This document shows positions 25,305 to 35,800 of a DNA stretch of 64,000 nucleotides, piece after piece (the first letter of the stretch is position 1; each line of letters begins with the position of its first letter). Below the pieces are notes generated by a model that saw nothing but the letters and a program-made list of their open reading frames with translations, did no database searches and was not told the origin of the DNA. The DNA comes from Halichondria panicea (Eukaryota > Porifera > Demospongiae > Suberitida > Halichondriidae): assembly GCF_963675165.1 (NCBI RefSeq), contig NC_087391.1, positions 4,018,646 through 4,082,645 on the forward strand, in the 5' to 3' direction. Position numbers and translations under genes: made by a program.

Positions 25305-26270
25305 TAAGACATTCTTCCCTGTTCTGTAATTGCTATTGCTCATTTTTAACCTAGTATGTTGTAGCACGTTTCATTTTTGTTAAATGGTAATCTCATTACT
25401 ACACCTATGTGTATTGAAATTGTGTCCATGACTAAACAATGACAAATTTTCCCAAAATTTGAGGTGAGATAAAAATTAATGAGAGATAAGCAGTACTGAA
25501 TCTATAATGTGTTTATAGTAACAACGTCTCTTGGGGATGGGATCATGTTTTAAAAACACATGTAACAGTACATATTTGAGCATCGACAGTTGACATGTAG
25601 CTTGTGTATACGTCTATATGGAAATAGAGGTGTAGGGTCAAATTCTATATACATGGTCAGTAGCAGTTTTGAAAACACCAGAGTCTAAACCACTATATCA
25701 CAGTTTACTTGTCCCTAAGAGACTCGTATACATAAATTCCCTTGGGTGACTGTTATGTGCATTTAGTGGTAGAATGTTTGTCTAACCGCTTTAGCAAACA
25801 ATTTGTTAATACCTGTGAGGCTGAGACCTATATATATTATTTATAGTGAAGGTGATGTAATCATGCAGTATCGAACTGAAGGATATAATGGTTTCCTAAA
25901 AGCTTGGATTCAGCCACTTTTGAAACTTTGTATGCTCTTGCTGAAGGCATAATTATGATCACAGTATTCCAAGCGTTCAATCAATTTTGGACATAGCACC
26001 ATGATAATTCATCTATTCACTTTCAAATTAATTCTTATGGCACACTCTGTACTGCATAGTGTATACTTAGCCTCCTTCACAAGGCCTCAATAGTATACAC
26101 TTAGCCTCGATCCCAGGCCTCTCTTCAAGGCTAAGTGCAAGGAAGAGCGGCCTGGGATCGAGGCTAAGTGTACTATGAAAGTGAATGAATGTTGTCATAC
26201 TAAAATGATAAGTCATTCTTATAAATCTACTGGGCATGCTCAGATAGCATACATGCAGCAAAATTGATTA
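25305..26270. other. Intergenic region before the TULIP gene
   Basis: No gene seen. Contains a foldback of the CCTCGATCCCAGGCC family at about 26070-26170, where CACTTAGCCTCGATCCCAGG pairs with its complement. This motif recurs in part near 28670 and 44050. Confidence 0.6.
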
Positions 26271-26277
26271 TATAAAA
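26271..26277 (+). promoter_or_regulatory. TATA box of the TULIP-like gene
   Basis: TATAAAA within TTATATAAAAGGGG, 80 bases before the start codon at 26357, a typical distance once a short leader is allowed. It is the clearest TATA box seen upstream of any gene in the window. Confidence 0.65.
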
Positions 26278-26356
26278 GGGGGCATGCAAAATAATTGAGT
26301 CAATTGCAGAAACAGCTTCTCCATCAATTGGCAGCAAAGGCACAGCTAACAACATT

Positions 26357-26947
26357 ATGGAGCAAATAATCGAAGAATTCGTAAACAAGATCCTTGATCT
26401 TTTCATGAAAAGTATTCAGCGTGGAATACCAGAGCTACACATCCCTCCATTTGATCCACTGGAGATCCCAGGCAGAAAAGACATTGAGATCAAGAATTTT
26501 CTGGCTAGCATTCAAGGAAACTTTCGCGAATTTGTCGTAAAAGGCCTTGGTTCAATGACTCTTCCTAAACTTTCCATCAAAGAAAAAAAAGTGACAGCCA
26601 CCACCACCGCTAAACTAGAGGTCAATGGAAAGTATAGTCTGAATGGAAAGGCAATGAAAGTCCTTACTATCAACTCAGACAGCACTTTCAGATGTGGCAT
26701 CGAGTCACTATCGATCACAATTGGGCTCTCGTTCAAAGATCCTAAAGATTTGAAGGCAGTTGTGGAGCTAAAGTCGGGCAATGTAAAGTTGGAGCTAGAC
26801 GATTTCGAGCACGCAAAAGCTGCCAGTAAAATTCTGGACAAATTATCTGGCCTTGTTGCAAAATTTGTGGAGGAAAGCATGGGACCAACTTTGCAGAACA
26901 TTGTGCAGAAGCTTATCGATCAGCACAAGGGGGAACTTGCTATTTAA
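26357..26947 (+). CDS. TULIP-fold lipid-binding protein, JHBP/Der p 7-like
   Basis: Intronless, 196 residues. The N-terminal amphipathic helix is followed by the pattern GIPELHIPPFDPLEIPGRKD, as in insect juvenile-hormone-binding/takeout proteins and mite group 7 allergens (FDPMKVPD), then NFREFVVKGLGSM, corresponding to the L.N..V.GL strand of that family. Alternating hydrophobic strands and a C-terminal helix (FVEESMGPTLQNIVQKLID) complete one half of a TULIP barrel. Such proteins bind hydrophobic ligands. There is no signal peptide, unlike most of the family, so the protein may be cytosolic; the only upstream sequence is an AT-rich promoter with a TATA box. Fold assignment is by motif and length. 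Confidence 0.65.
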   Translation: MEQIIEEFVNKILDLFMKSIQRGIPELHIPPFDPLEIPGRKDIEIKNFLASIQGNFREFVVKGLGSMTLPKLSIKEKKVTATTTAKLEVNGKYSLNGKAMKVLTINSDSTFRCGIESLSITIGLSFKDPKDLKAVVELKSGNVKLELDDFEHAKAASKILDKLSGLVAKFVEESMGPTLQNIVQKLIDQHKGELAI

Positions 26948-27417
26948 AAAGGAACAATAATTATATGATAGCTTTGCTTTAGTTTTATTATTCGCATGTA
27001 AGGGGTGTGTCGTCATAAATATGAATCAAAAGTGTTTCAAGCCATATACTAGCTGCTCACAATAATTGTTAGGCTTTGTTCCTCGCCAGCCATTACTGTT
27101 GGTCTTCTGTTTTTATAGCATTTCTATAATTATTATTGAGAATCAGATTCGATCAATGACGACGTGCAATTACTGGACCGGACGTGGACAAAAAATATTG
27201 TAATGCGTAGTATCCGCTGTATCCGCAGTATACGGAATATAGATCTACTGACTAGTATATTCCATGTACTAGTCAATTCTGGCTGCCCCAAACTATGTTT
27301 TGTATGTAATTTTATTGGCCCGATATGACGTTTTGGATGTGGTTTGGCAGATAAATTGGATTACAATTGTGTAGATCAGATGTGTTATATATATGTAGCA
27401 GGAACCTATACAAATCA

Positions 27418-28352
27418 CTGAAGAGGCAGAGCCACAAGATTTAAGTAGCTAAAAGTCTGCTCTACAATGTATCACAAAACAAAAAGTTATCTATCCTATG
27501 CATGACAGCAGCAGTTACAAAACCACTAACTGCACTACACCATGCAGTGCATGGGTCATAATTTATAGCCTATGACATAGGTTATGCTCATGCACACTCA
27601 CAATACCTTTATTATATGCAAGAATGCTTGTATGTGAATGGTATTAATGGTGGTAGGGCCGTTATGAATGGTATAACAGGGTCTCTCAGCATCCATGCCA
27701 CTCTTGGACTGCTGAACCTGTATACAAAAGTCAGTTTGAGGAATGACAGTATTTCTAGCTAGGATCACAGATAATGTTATAGGATGCAGTGCCTATAACA
27801 TATAAATAGATCTAGCCTGGAATCGAGGCTATAATAGATCTAGATTTTAGGTACGTGAAGGTTCTTAATCTTGTGTGCAGTGCATGCAGTGCGCATGAGC
27901 ATGACCTTTGACCCCACTTGAATATCAAGGGCGTAAAATAATGTTCTGGGTACTATCATAGATTGAAGAGTTACAACCTTTTCATGAAAAAAGCAAAAAA
28001 GCTACTCTCATGTGTGTAGACTAGTGTACAGAGCCTATGATGTGTGTACACTGACTGTAGACTAGTGTAGTGTTACTAATGTAGGGGAGACTTTTAATAG
28101 CTATCAAAAGCACCTTATAAATTCTTGTGGCTCTGCCTCTTCAGTGATTTGTGGGTTTGTGTGTCTGATATTATGTCTGATTAACCAGACCTAGTACCTA
28201 TAGCTTTATTGTTTTGTATGAATATCAAGGGCGTAAATGTTGTTACTAATGTAGGGGAGACTTTAATAGCTATCAAAAGCACCTTATAAATTCTTGTGGC
28301 TCTGCCTCTTCAGTGATTGTGGGTTTGTGTGTCTGATATTATGTCTGATTAA
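27418..28352. repeat. Inverted and direct copies of a CACTGAAGAGGCAGAGCCAC repeat
   Basis: CACTGAAGAGGCAGAGCCAC at 27418 is complementary to a segment ending near 28150 and again to one ending near 28317. The two right-hand copies are direct repeats of about 115 bases (about 28070-28186 and 28239-28352) with a few indels. The arrangement looks like an element with terminal inverted repeats whose right end was duplicated. Confidence 0.75.
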
Positions 28353-28385
28353 GACATAATATATACTAGGTCTGGTTAATCAGAC

Positions 28386-28454
28386 AAGATGTGCGAAAGA
28401 AGCTGATTTTTCAGCCTATAGTCGGGTGAAAAATCAGCTTGTTTCGCACATCTT
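28386..28454. repeat. Hairpin with 27-base arms
   Basis: AAGATGTGCGAAA...GCTGATTTTTCA pairs with TGAAAAATCAGC...TTTCGCACATCTT, leaving a loop of about 14 bases; one base mismatch. Strong cruciform or RNA hairpin potential. No gene nearby to suggest a terminator. Confidence 0.85.
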
Positions 28455-28978
28455 TTCTCGTCTTTACTCTAGGACACTTTTGTTGGGAAGAAATTCTAGC
28501 TAGATTTAGTGGAATACCCTAAAAAACTTCCTATCTACCGAAGTGAGTTGCAAAGCTTGTAGTGCCTAACTATGCGTGTATGCTGATATTAACAATGAGA
28601 TTGTGCACAATCATGTATATCAGGAGTGCATAAATATGCACTATTCATCCACTCCTGCATGTGTATATCTAGCCTCGAGACCAGGCCGATTACAATTCGA
28701 GGCTAGTGTATATCTATAGCTAGATCTGCTATAGGCAATAATTTATCAAGTTTCAGCTTTATAGACAAAAATTTCATTTACATAAGTTTCCCCATAATTG
28801 CTATATGTATATCTACATGTACTTACAGTGGATTGCATGCAGAGATTGCATGACAGCAAAACCACAATTAGATTAATCTACATAATTGGGGCAAAAACTT
28901 GATTATGCACTTGAGAAAGAGTATGTATTCAAAATTTAATTCAAGGTTATTGATTTGTAAAGAAAAGTCCCCCAAGAG

Positions 28979-29042
28979 GGAATCGAACCCACGCCTTAAT
29001 TAATAAGTTATACACTAAGCCACCACCCTAACCACTAAGCCA
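28979..29042 (-). other. tRNA-like Pol III promoter, probably SINE or tRNA relic
   Basis: On the minus strand, an A box (TGGCTTAGTGG, 29042-29032) and a perfect B box (GGTTCGATTCC, 28989-28979) are correctly spaced, and a T-run follows. The expected acceptor stem does not form, because the sequence after the T arm (TTGGGGG) has no partner upstream. It is therefore not a functional tRNA as read. Confidence 0.5.
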
Positions 29043-30008
29043 TACCTATTGTGTCTCTAGTCATCACATCTCTTAGTCATCACATATACACCTACACATA
29101 TCTACAGTCATACAGTGGATTGCAGACTTGCAGTCAGTGCACTTGCAAAAGAAAATTGCCATGTACGTAAATCATTATCATTCTAGCCTAAGCTTGCTCT
29201 CTTTTATACTGATTAGGGCCAAATTGGAATAGATATAGATCTACCTATCTGCATGAAATACATTTCAAGATGCTTACAACGATTTGTAGATTCTGTTTTT
29301 GAGGAGAGGAGGGTGGGGGGCAAGCCCATGCCTAGGGAGGTTCAAAGAGAGTCTGCTGAAAAATGGTTATCAGTTCAGTTTGCTTTCTACATGTTACCTT
29401 AGGCAGTACAGTGGAACCCTCTATAACGGACACCTTTGGGGAGCAATGTTTTGGCCTTATACAGAGGTCACCTTTGTTGAGGGGCCGTTTTATACAGACC
29501 TGTAATGAAGTGCAAGAAAGAGTACTCTTGCTTGGTGCAAGTTTAGTTTGCGACGTATAAGACAATAATGAATTCATATGGTGTACGTGTGTATTGCTTA
29601 CTCCCCTTCATGTACTCCTAGGTCCTGGTGCAAGTTTAGGCTTATCTATATTATTGTGGTTTTGCTTCTTGGCAATTCTCTGTTGCAAGTGCACTGCAAT
29701 CCATTGTACATGACCGTAGTATATACTCTGAAGCATGTGTATGTGAAGTGAGTCAGTGTCTTAAAAACTAAGGTAAAGACAATCATAGGCAGAGGTAAGT
29801 TTAATATGCATGCATTTGACTTTCTACATTATGGATGCTTTACCAAATCAAGGGGACCTTTTAACCATAGATAGTAGATCTACATGTACATATCATTGCC
29901 ATGATTTATATGTTGTAGAGTCTACCCAATTATTCAAGTTGGTTGCATCGTATAGATATCGAACTCAACTATTGGACTATTCTACTGTAAACAACACAAC
30001 AGCTAAAC

Positions 30009-32004
30009 ATGGCTTCTCCTGAGTATCAAGCGATAACAGAGTGTCGAGATCTTCTGGTGAGCACCATTAGTCAAGACCCTCAGGGCATAGCCGACATGAT
30101 GGTGAAAAAGTTTCTCATCTCCGAGAACCTGCGAGACGAGCTTGGTCTGCAGACGCTCACAAAGCGAGCTAAAGCACGTTTGGTTGTTGATGCCATGTCC
30201 GATTTAGTGAAGCAGAACAGTGGGCATTTTGATATACTTGTCAGTATATTCACAAGTGTTGGGTTGTGGACTGGAGATCTTGTGACTTTGCTCAAAAAAG
30301 CAAGGAGGAAGTGTGAGTGAATTTAAAGATTGATTTTTTACTATTCACTTGTTCAGTGGATTTATCCACTAGACTCTATGGTACCTCAATTGTAATCTAA
30401 TAGCCTCAACTTGGCGTATCTCTTGAAATGTATTTATCTTTTTCCATACATGCACAGGTGAACATGAATCACAAAAAGAGACTGCAATTGAATCAAGTAA
30501 GTCAAAGTCATATAGATCTAATTGACCTTTTTATTATTGTGTAGGTAGTGGAGGCTCAGAGTTTCCAGCTCTCACCCTGACTGTGTTGACCCGAGAGCTA
30601 TTCACGGTCACTGAACCTCATTTGTTGGGGGTGGGGCTGGGCATTGAGCAGCACATCCTTGAGACGATCGTCAAGAATAACAAGTTCGGTGAGTTCTGTC
30701 TTAACAAGGAACGTAAATGTGCTCAGTTGTAATTTTTCAAGAACCTTGTCACTGTGACAATCTTAGTGTTGGCGTTTTTATTTCATTGTCATTGTACGTA
30801 GAATAACCCAACGGCTGAAGTTATCTCATTTTTATTTGGTGCACTGTTCAACTGTCTACATCAGTATCTGTACTACCGTTCCTTTGAGCTCTGTAGCATG
30901 TTATATACACGCCCTTCGTGCAGACATTGAGGGTCAGAAGATGGCTCTATTCTCGTACATTGCCAACAACCACAAGAGATTGAATATCACTTGGGACGAT
31001 ATTGCCTCTGTGCTCAGAGATATGCTCAACAAGGGCAACCTCGCTTTGGACATCGAGAAAAAAATAAAAAGCTCTCGCCGAGATAGTGAGTTTGTTATAA
31101 CGCCATTTTTTTATCAGGCTGGTTGGTTGATGGGAGTATAAAGTGAATTCCTATACCTAGTAAATCTGTTCAATCAAAGCCACCCCAGTTAGTGTAGCTA
31201 TAAAAGTTCTCTCACATCGTTATATCTGCATGGTATCAAGCACCAGTCCAGGTGTCTATATCATTATGCCTCAGCTACTGCATGCTCCTATTATGTATAT
31301 TTGCAGCGTTGATTGTGTCCTATTTTCACTCCTTGAAGGTCTTGAAGATTTTCCGTGTTTTGCTTCGCCTGATACCTATGATAAAAGTAAGTGAACCTTA
31401 TGCCCTCTACATTGCAGTCAAGATCACTAGCTCTTACAATGCTTATACAGTGATGGAAGCTGCTCTAGTTCCTGACCCGGACCAAGCTGACCAACTGCCA
31501 CCTGCTCCTAATGGTACTTTAATTATGCTCAAATTGTTACCAGTTATAAATTGGAGTGTGCCGGCTCAATGTATTAAGAGCGACCAGCGTGGTGGGTTCA
31601 AGGTTAATAATTATGGAATTCGATTATCTGGAACCTCGATTATCTTTGATTATCTGACATACTGGCCTGCCTCTGGAACAAGGTTTCCAGATAATTGAGG
31701 TTCTACTGTACTCCAATAATAATTATTAGCACGCCTCTCTTGTGTTTGCTTATTTCATTGTAGAGACTGATGGAAGAGTTGGTGCAGTTCTTCACCCACC
31801 ACAGAATGAAGAGACTGAAACCTTAGGTATTACTGCATGTAATTACTGTATAATCGAATAATGCAAGCTAGGTGTATGTACGTTCATGTACTATACCGGT
31901 AGGTAGGTCAGCTCTTACGGAATATATGTGTTTATATAGGAGCGTCACCAGAGGAGCATCCTAGCAAAAACCAACATGCAAAACGATGTAGCCGAGAAAA
32001 TTGA
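30009..32004 (+). CDS. CARD-like plus Death-domain adaptor, short paralogue
   Basis: Seven exons, all joined in phase 1: 30009-30312, 30458-30496, 30545-30688, 30924-31085, 31451-31513, 31764-31826, 31940-32004; 279 residues. Exon 1 (about 101 residues) is helical and death-fold-like, with LRDELGLQTLTKRAKARLVV and FDILVSIFTS, closest by eye to CARD. Exons 3-4 encode a Death-type domain (LGIEQHILETIVKN, ALFSYIANN, TWDDIASVLRD). Exons 5-6 are a Pro-rich linker, and the last exon is a short basic tail ending KRCSREN. No enzyme domain follows. The next gene is a paralogue that continues into an S8-like domain. Likely an intracellular adaptor in death or immune signalling (inference). Confidence 0.82.
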
Positions 32005-32812
32005 AGCATTAGGACTATGTGACCAGTAGATCTATTGAAAACAGAATTGTTGCTTAAACAAGTTATTATAATTATTATTATTTAGTACTTTTTCACACAT
32101 CACTTTGTACATGCATGTATTTTCCTTAAAAATTATTTGAGATTTATACTGTAGGCATAAATTTAGCTGTAGCTCAATACTAAATTCTGCTCCAATAGTC
32201 TGGTTTTCCCAGAGCCTGTCACATATTAGTACTTTTTTACACATCACTTTGTATATACATGCATGCATTTTCTTTAATGATTATCGTCTTCTAAATACAG
32301 TGCCAAAAGAAATATAATTTTCCTGTGATGCATAAATAAAACGAGAAAAATGCAGTTTGGTGGTTATAATTTTATTGGTTATATTGGAGTGGCGCTTAGT
32401 GATATAACTTAGAGCATGCTACCGTACCGAGAGGTTCAGCGAATCATGGCAGTGAATGTGTTGAGTTCAAGGAGAGGCTAATGGAGAGTCTGTTGTCAAG
32501 AATGCTCTTGGTTTGTAGTCACTAATTCCTTTATACTAGATCTAGCTATATGATAGTCTGCATGCAATAATTTATTATCAAAGAACTTTATACATGAAAT
32601 TGAACCTGGTAAAGAGCGGTAAGCCAAAATACAGGATACAGGATGTACTGATTTCACATGTCTTGAGCGCTAGGCAGAGGCTTCATGCTTACTAGTACTG
32701 TATTTATCAAGTCAAAGGGTGGATTACCTAACCCTGCCAGAAATCCAGCTATCTAGGTAAGTTAAGATTTATAATTTGCATCTGACCACGAATCCTGTCA
32801 CAGCAGCTAAAC
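32005..32812. other. Intergenic region with relic of an S8 exon
   Basis: Contains a MITE end at about 32192-32223 and, at about 32427-32525, sequence matching the last part of the S8 exon of the next gene. No intact gene. Confidence 0.65.
32427..32525 (+). pseudogene. 3' scar of a lost S8-like exon
   Basis: Pieces of the neighbour's exon 9 are found in order: GGTTCAGCGAATCATGGCAG, CAAGGAGAGGCT and GTCAAGAATGCTCT followed by GGTTTGTAGTCACT, which covers the stop codon. Corresponding positions in the intact gene are about 37499-37667. Internal segments are missing. This shows that the short paralogue once had the same 3' exon. Confidence 0.85.
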
Positions 32813-35800
32813 ATGGCTTCTCCTGAGTATCAAGTAATAACAGAGTATCGAGATCTTCTGGTGAACACCATTAGTCAAGACCCTCAGGGCGTAGCCGACA
32901 TGCTGATGGTAAAGTTTCTCATCTCCGAGAACCTGCGAGACGAGCTTGGTCTGCAGACGCTCACAAAGCAAGCCAAAGCACGTTTGGTTGTCGATGCTAT
33001 GCCCGATTTAGTGAAGCAAAACAGTGGGAATTTTGATATACTCATCAGTATATTCACAAGTGTTGGGTTGTGGACTGGAGATCTTGTGACTTTGCTCCAA
33101 AAAGCAAGGAGGAAGTGTGAGTGAATATAAGCATAGATATACGTATATAGGAAAGAGGGGGGTTGGAAACGGAAGTACCCTCAAAGTACGATCCGTGTTT
33201 CCCCGCGGTTTAATCGACCGAGGCTGTGTTCTTACACAAAGAATAAATAATTGTAGTAACAAGACTAGAACCAGTACAGTAGTGTCTGTGAGGACGAGAA
33301 GCGTTGTTAGAGATGCTGCTGTATGATGGCTTACATAGAGGACCTTTGGATGCAAGACCGAAATTACTGTCTTGTGTCTAGGGGGGGCCTTTTTCTGTCA
33401 GCCAATCCTAATCTAGCTAAAGTATTTATCACCAGTCCATGTCTAGAAAGGAAATGTAGTGCTAATAAAACGTTCTTGCTGGATTTATGCTAGCACTATA
33501 TGGCTGTGAAATCAAGACAAAAACAGCTGTAGGAGGCGGCTTACCTCGAAATTTCCCCAATAACAGCACGAGGCACTGGTAAAGACTGTCTATAAACAAT
33601 ACCTGCCTGAATGGTCGTCTCTTATAGCAAAGTTTTTCGAGCAGCTAAGTAAATGCTATCGTTTTCACTAATTAAAAAGCGAAACGCGGATAAGATCAAA
33701 GGGATGCTTAACCGCACCTGGAAAACTGCAGTAAACTATGACATCTACATCTGTTTCCAATCCCTCTAATTTTTAATCTATGATATAATATAAGGATTGA
33801 CCGTTCACTCTCAACTTTGTTCACTTCTTCAGTACTTATTCGAGTATAAAAAACCTGCAGTTGAGCTAGCATGCGCTTAAAATAAAGATACGCTTATAGT
33901 ACGTCAAGTACGTGCTAATAATCCAGCTTCAATTAAGCTTTTTTGTGCATTTATCCGGTTCGACTGCCTCAATTGCAGGTTCATTTGGCTGTATGATAGT
34001 CCTATTCGTTTAAGAGCCTGGAATTTTGATTGCTATTTGAACGCCCACTAACTACTTCCTGTATAGCTTCCGCAGTAAAATTGTGCTGAGCTGGCACGCC
34101 CTTTTACATTGAAGTCATTGTAAAATCAATGCGTTTTTGCAGCCTCTGCATTCTGCAATGCATGCGCTATTATTCTAAGTAAAGGAAGTTTGTGAAATAT
34201 TGAAGTAAGAGCTACACAATGGTTTTTGTCCCAGAGAGTTTTTGTCAACTATCAGTGAGCTAGCTGGTCTTGAAGATACCTACTATACACACAGTAAGTG
34301 CAATAGTAGTAGATCTAAGAGGTAGTCTAATGCTCAAGGATGATGGAACATCTTATATACATAGTAGGCATCTGCAGAAGTGTGTAGAGGAGATGTTCCA
34401 CCATCTTGGAGCATTAGTTTACCTCTTAGATCTACTACTACTGCACTATACTGCACTTACTGTGTATATAGTAGGTATCTTCAAGACCAGCTAGCTCACT
34501 GATAGTTGACAAACACTCTCTGGGACAAAAACCATTGTGTAGCTCTTACTTCAATATTTCACAAACTTCCTTTATTTAGAATAATAGCGCATGCATTGCA
34601 GAATGCAGAGGCTGCAAAAACGCATTGTTTTACAATGACTTCAATGTAAAAGGGTGTGCCAGCTCAGCACAATTTTACTGCGGAAGCTATACAGGAAGTA
34701 GTTAGTGGGCGTTTAAAAAGCAATCAAAATTCCAGGCTCTTAAACGAATAGGACTATTGTATTTGTTCTATACACAGGTGAACATGAATCACAAAAAGAA
34801 ACTGCAATTGAATCAAGTAAGTTAAATGCGAATTGATCACCTTTTTATTATTGTGTAGGTAGTGGAGGCTCAGAGTTTCCAGCTCTCACCCTGACTGTGT
34901 TGACCCAAGAGCTACTCACGGTCACGGAACCCCATTTGTTAGGGGTAGGGCTGGGAATTGAGCACATCCTGGATAATAACAAACTCGGTGAGTTCTGTCT
35001 TGACAAGGAACATCGAAAATGTGCTCAGTTGTAAATGTTTTCACACACAATATTATTAGTATCAGCGTTAATCTATGTGCAGTATTTTCCAATGTTGGCC
35101 CCTTTTAAATGAGTGCGCTGTTCAGCTGTTGACATTAATTTCTGTACCATCATCCCTTTGAAATCATGTTGCATGTTATATACACACGCCCCTCGTGCAG
35201 ACATTGAGGACCAGAAGATGGCCCTATTCTCGTACATTGCCAGCAACCACAAGAGATTGAATATCACCTGGGACAGTATTGCCTCTGTGCTCAGAGATGT
35301 GCTCAACAAGGGCAACCTCGCTTTGAATATCAACAAAAAAATCATGAAAAGCTCTCGCCGAGATAGTGAGTTTGTTCTACGCCATTTTTGTCTATCAGGC
35401 TGGTTGGTTGATGGGAGTATAAAGTAAGCCGAAAAAATGTCTATACATGCAGTAATTTGCGTTGGTGCACATAATTATTGTTTAAAACATTCGTACAACT
35501 CAGGATATTCCATTGTGCCCAGAAAAAATTCACAGTTTTAATTTTCGTATCATACTCTAGAAAAAAATTTACGCAATACGAAAATAACCTGCTGTAATTA
35601 TGGTACCTTGGTACTATAGTAAATGAAAGCCGCCCCAGTTAGTGTAGCTATAACATTTTCTGTCACCTGCATCTATAGCATGTACTTCAGCTACTGCATA
35701 CTCCCGTTTCATGTAGTGTTATAGGTTGGAATGCATGTGCAGTATGTGTATTACGGTATATGCTTGATGGCATTGTATTTTCACTCCTTGAAGGTATGTT

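Larger units (their letters stand above)
26948..30008. other. Gene-poor, repeat-rich region
   Basis: About 3 kb without a supported gene. Contains a repeat with inverted arms (27418-28352), a perfect small hairpin (28386-28454), a tRNA-like stretch (28979-29042), and a fragment near 29408-29500 beginning CAGTGGAACCCTCTATAACG that resembles pogo/Tigger-type element ends. Confidence 0.6.

Noticed and set aside
28979-29042. Functional tRNA gene
   Set aside because: Acceptor stem cannot pair and the D-arm region is partly duplicated; only the promoter boxes fit.
30009-32004. NLR-type sensor (NACHT) next to death domains
   Set aside because: No Walker A/B or NACHT motif was found in any frame near either death-fold gene.
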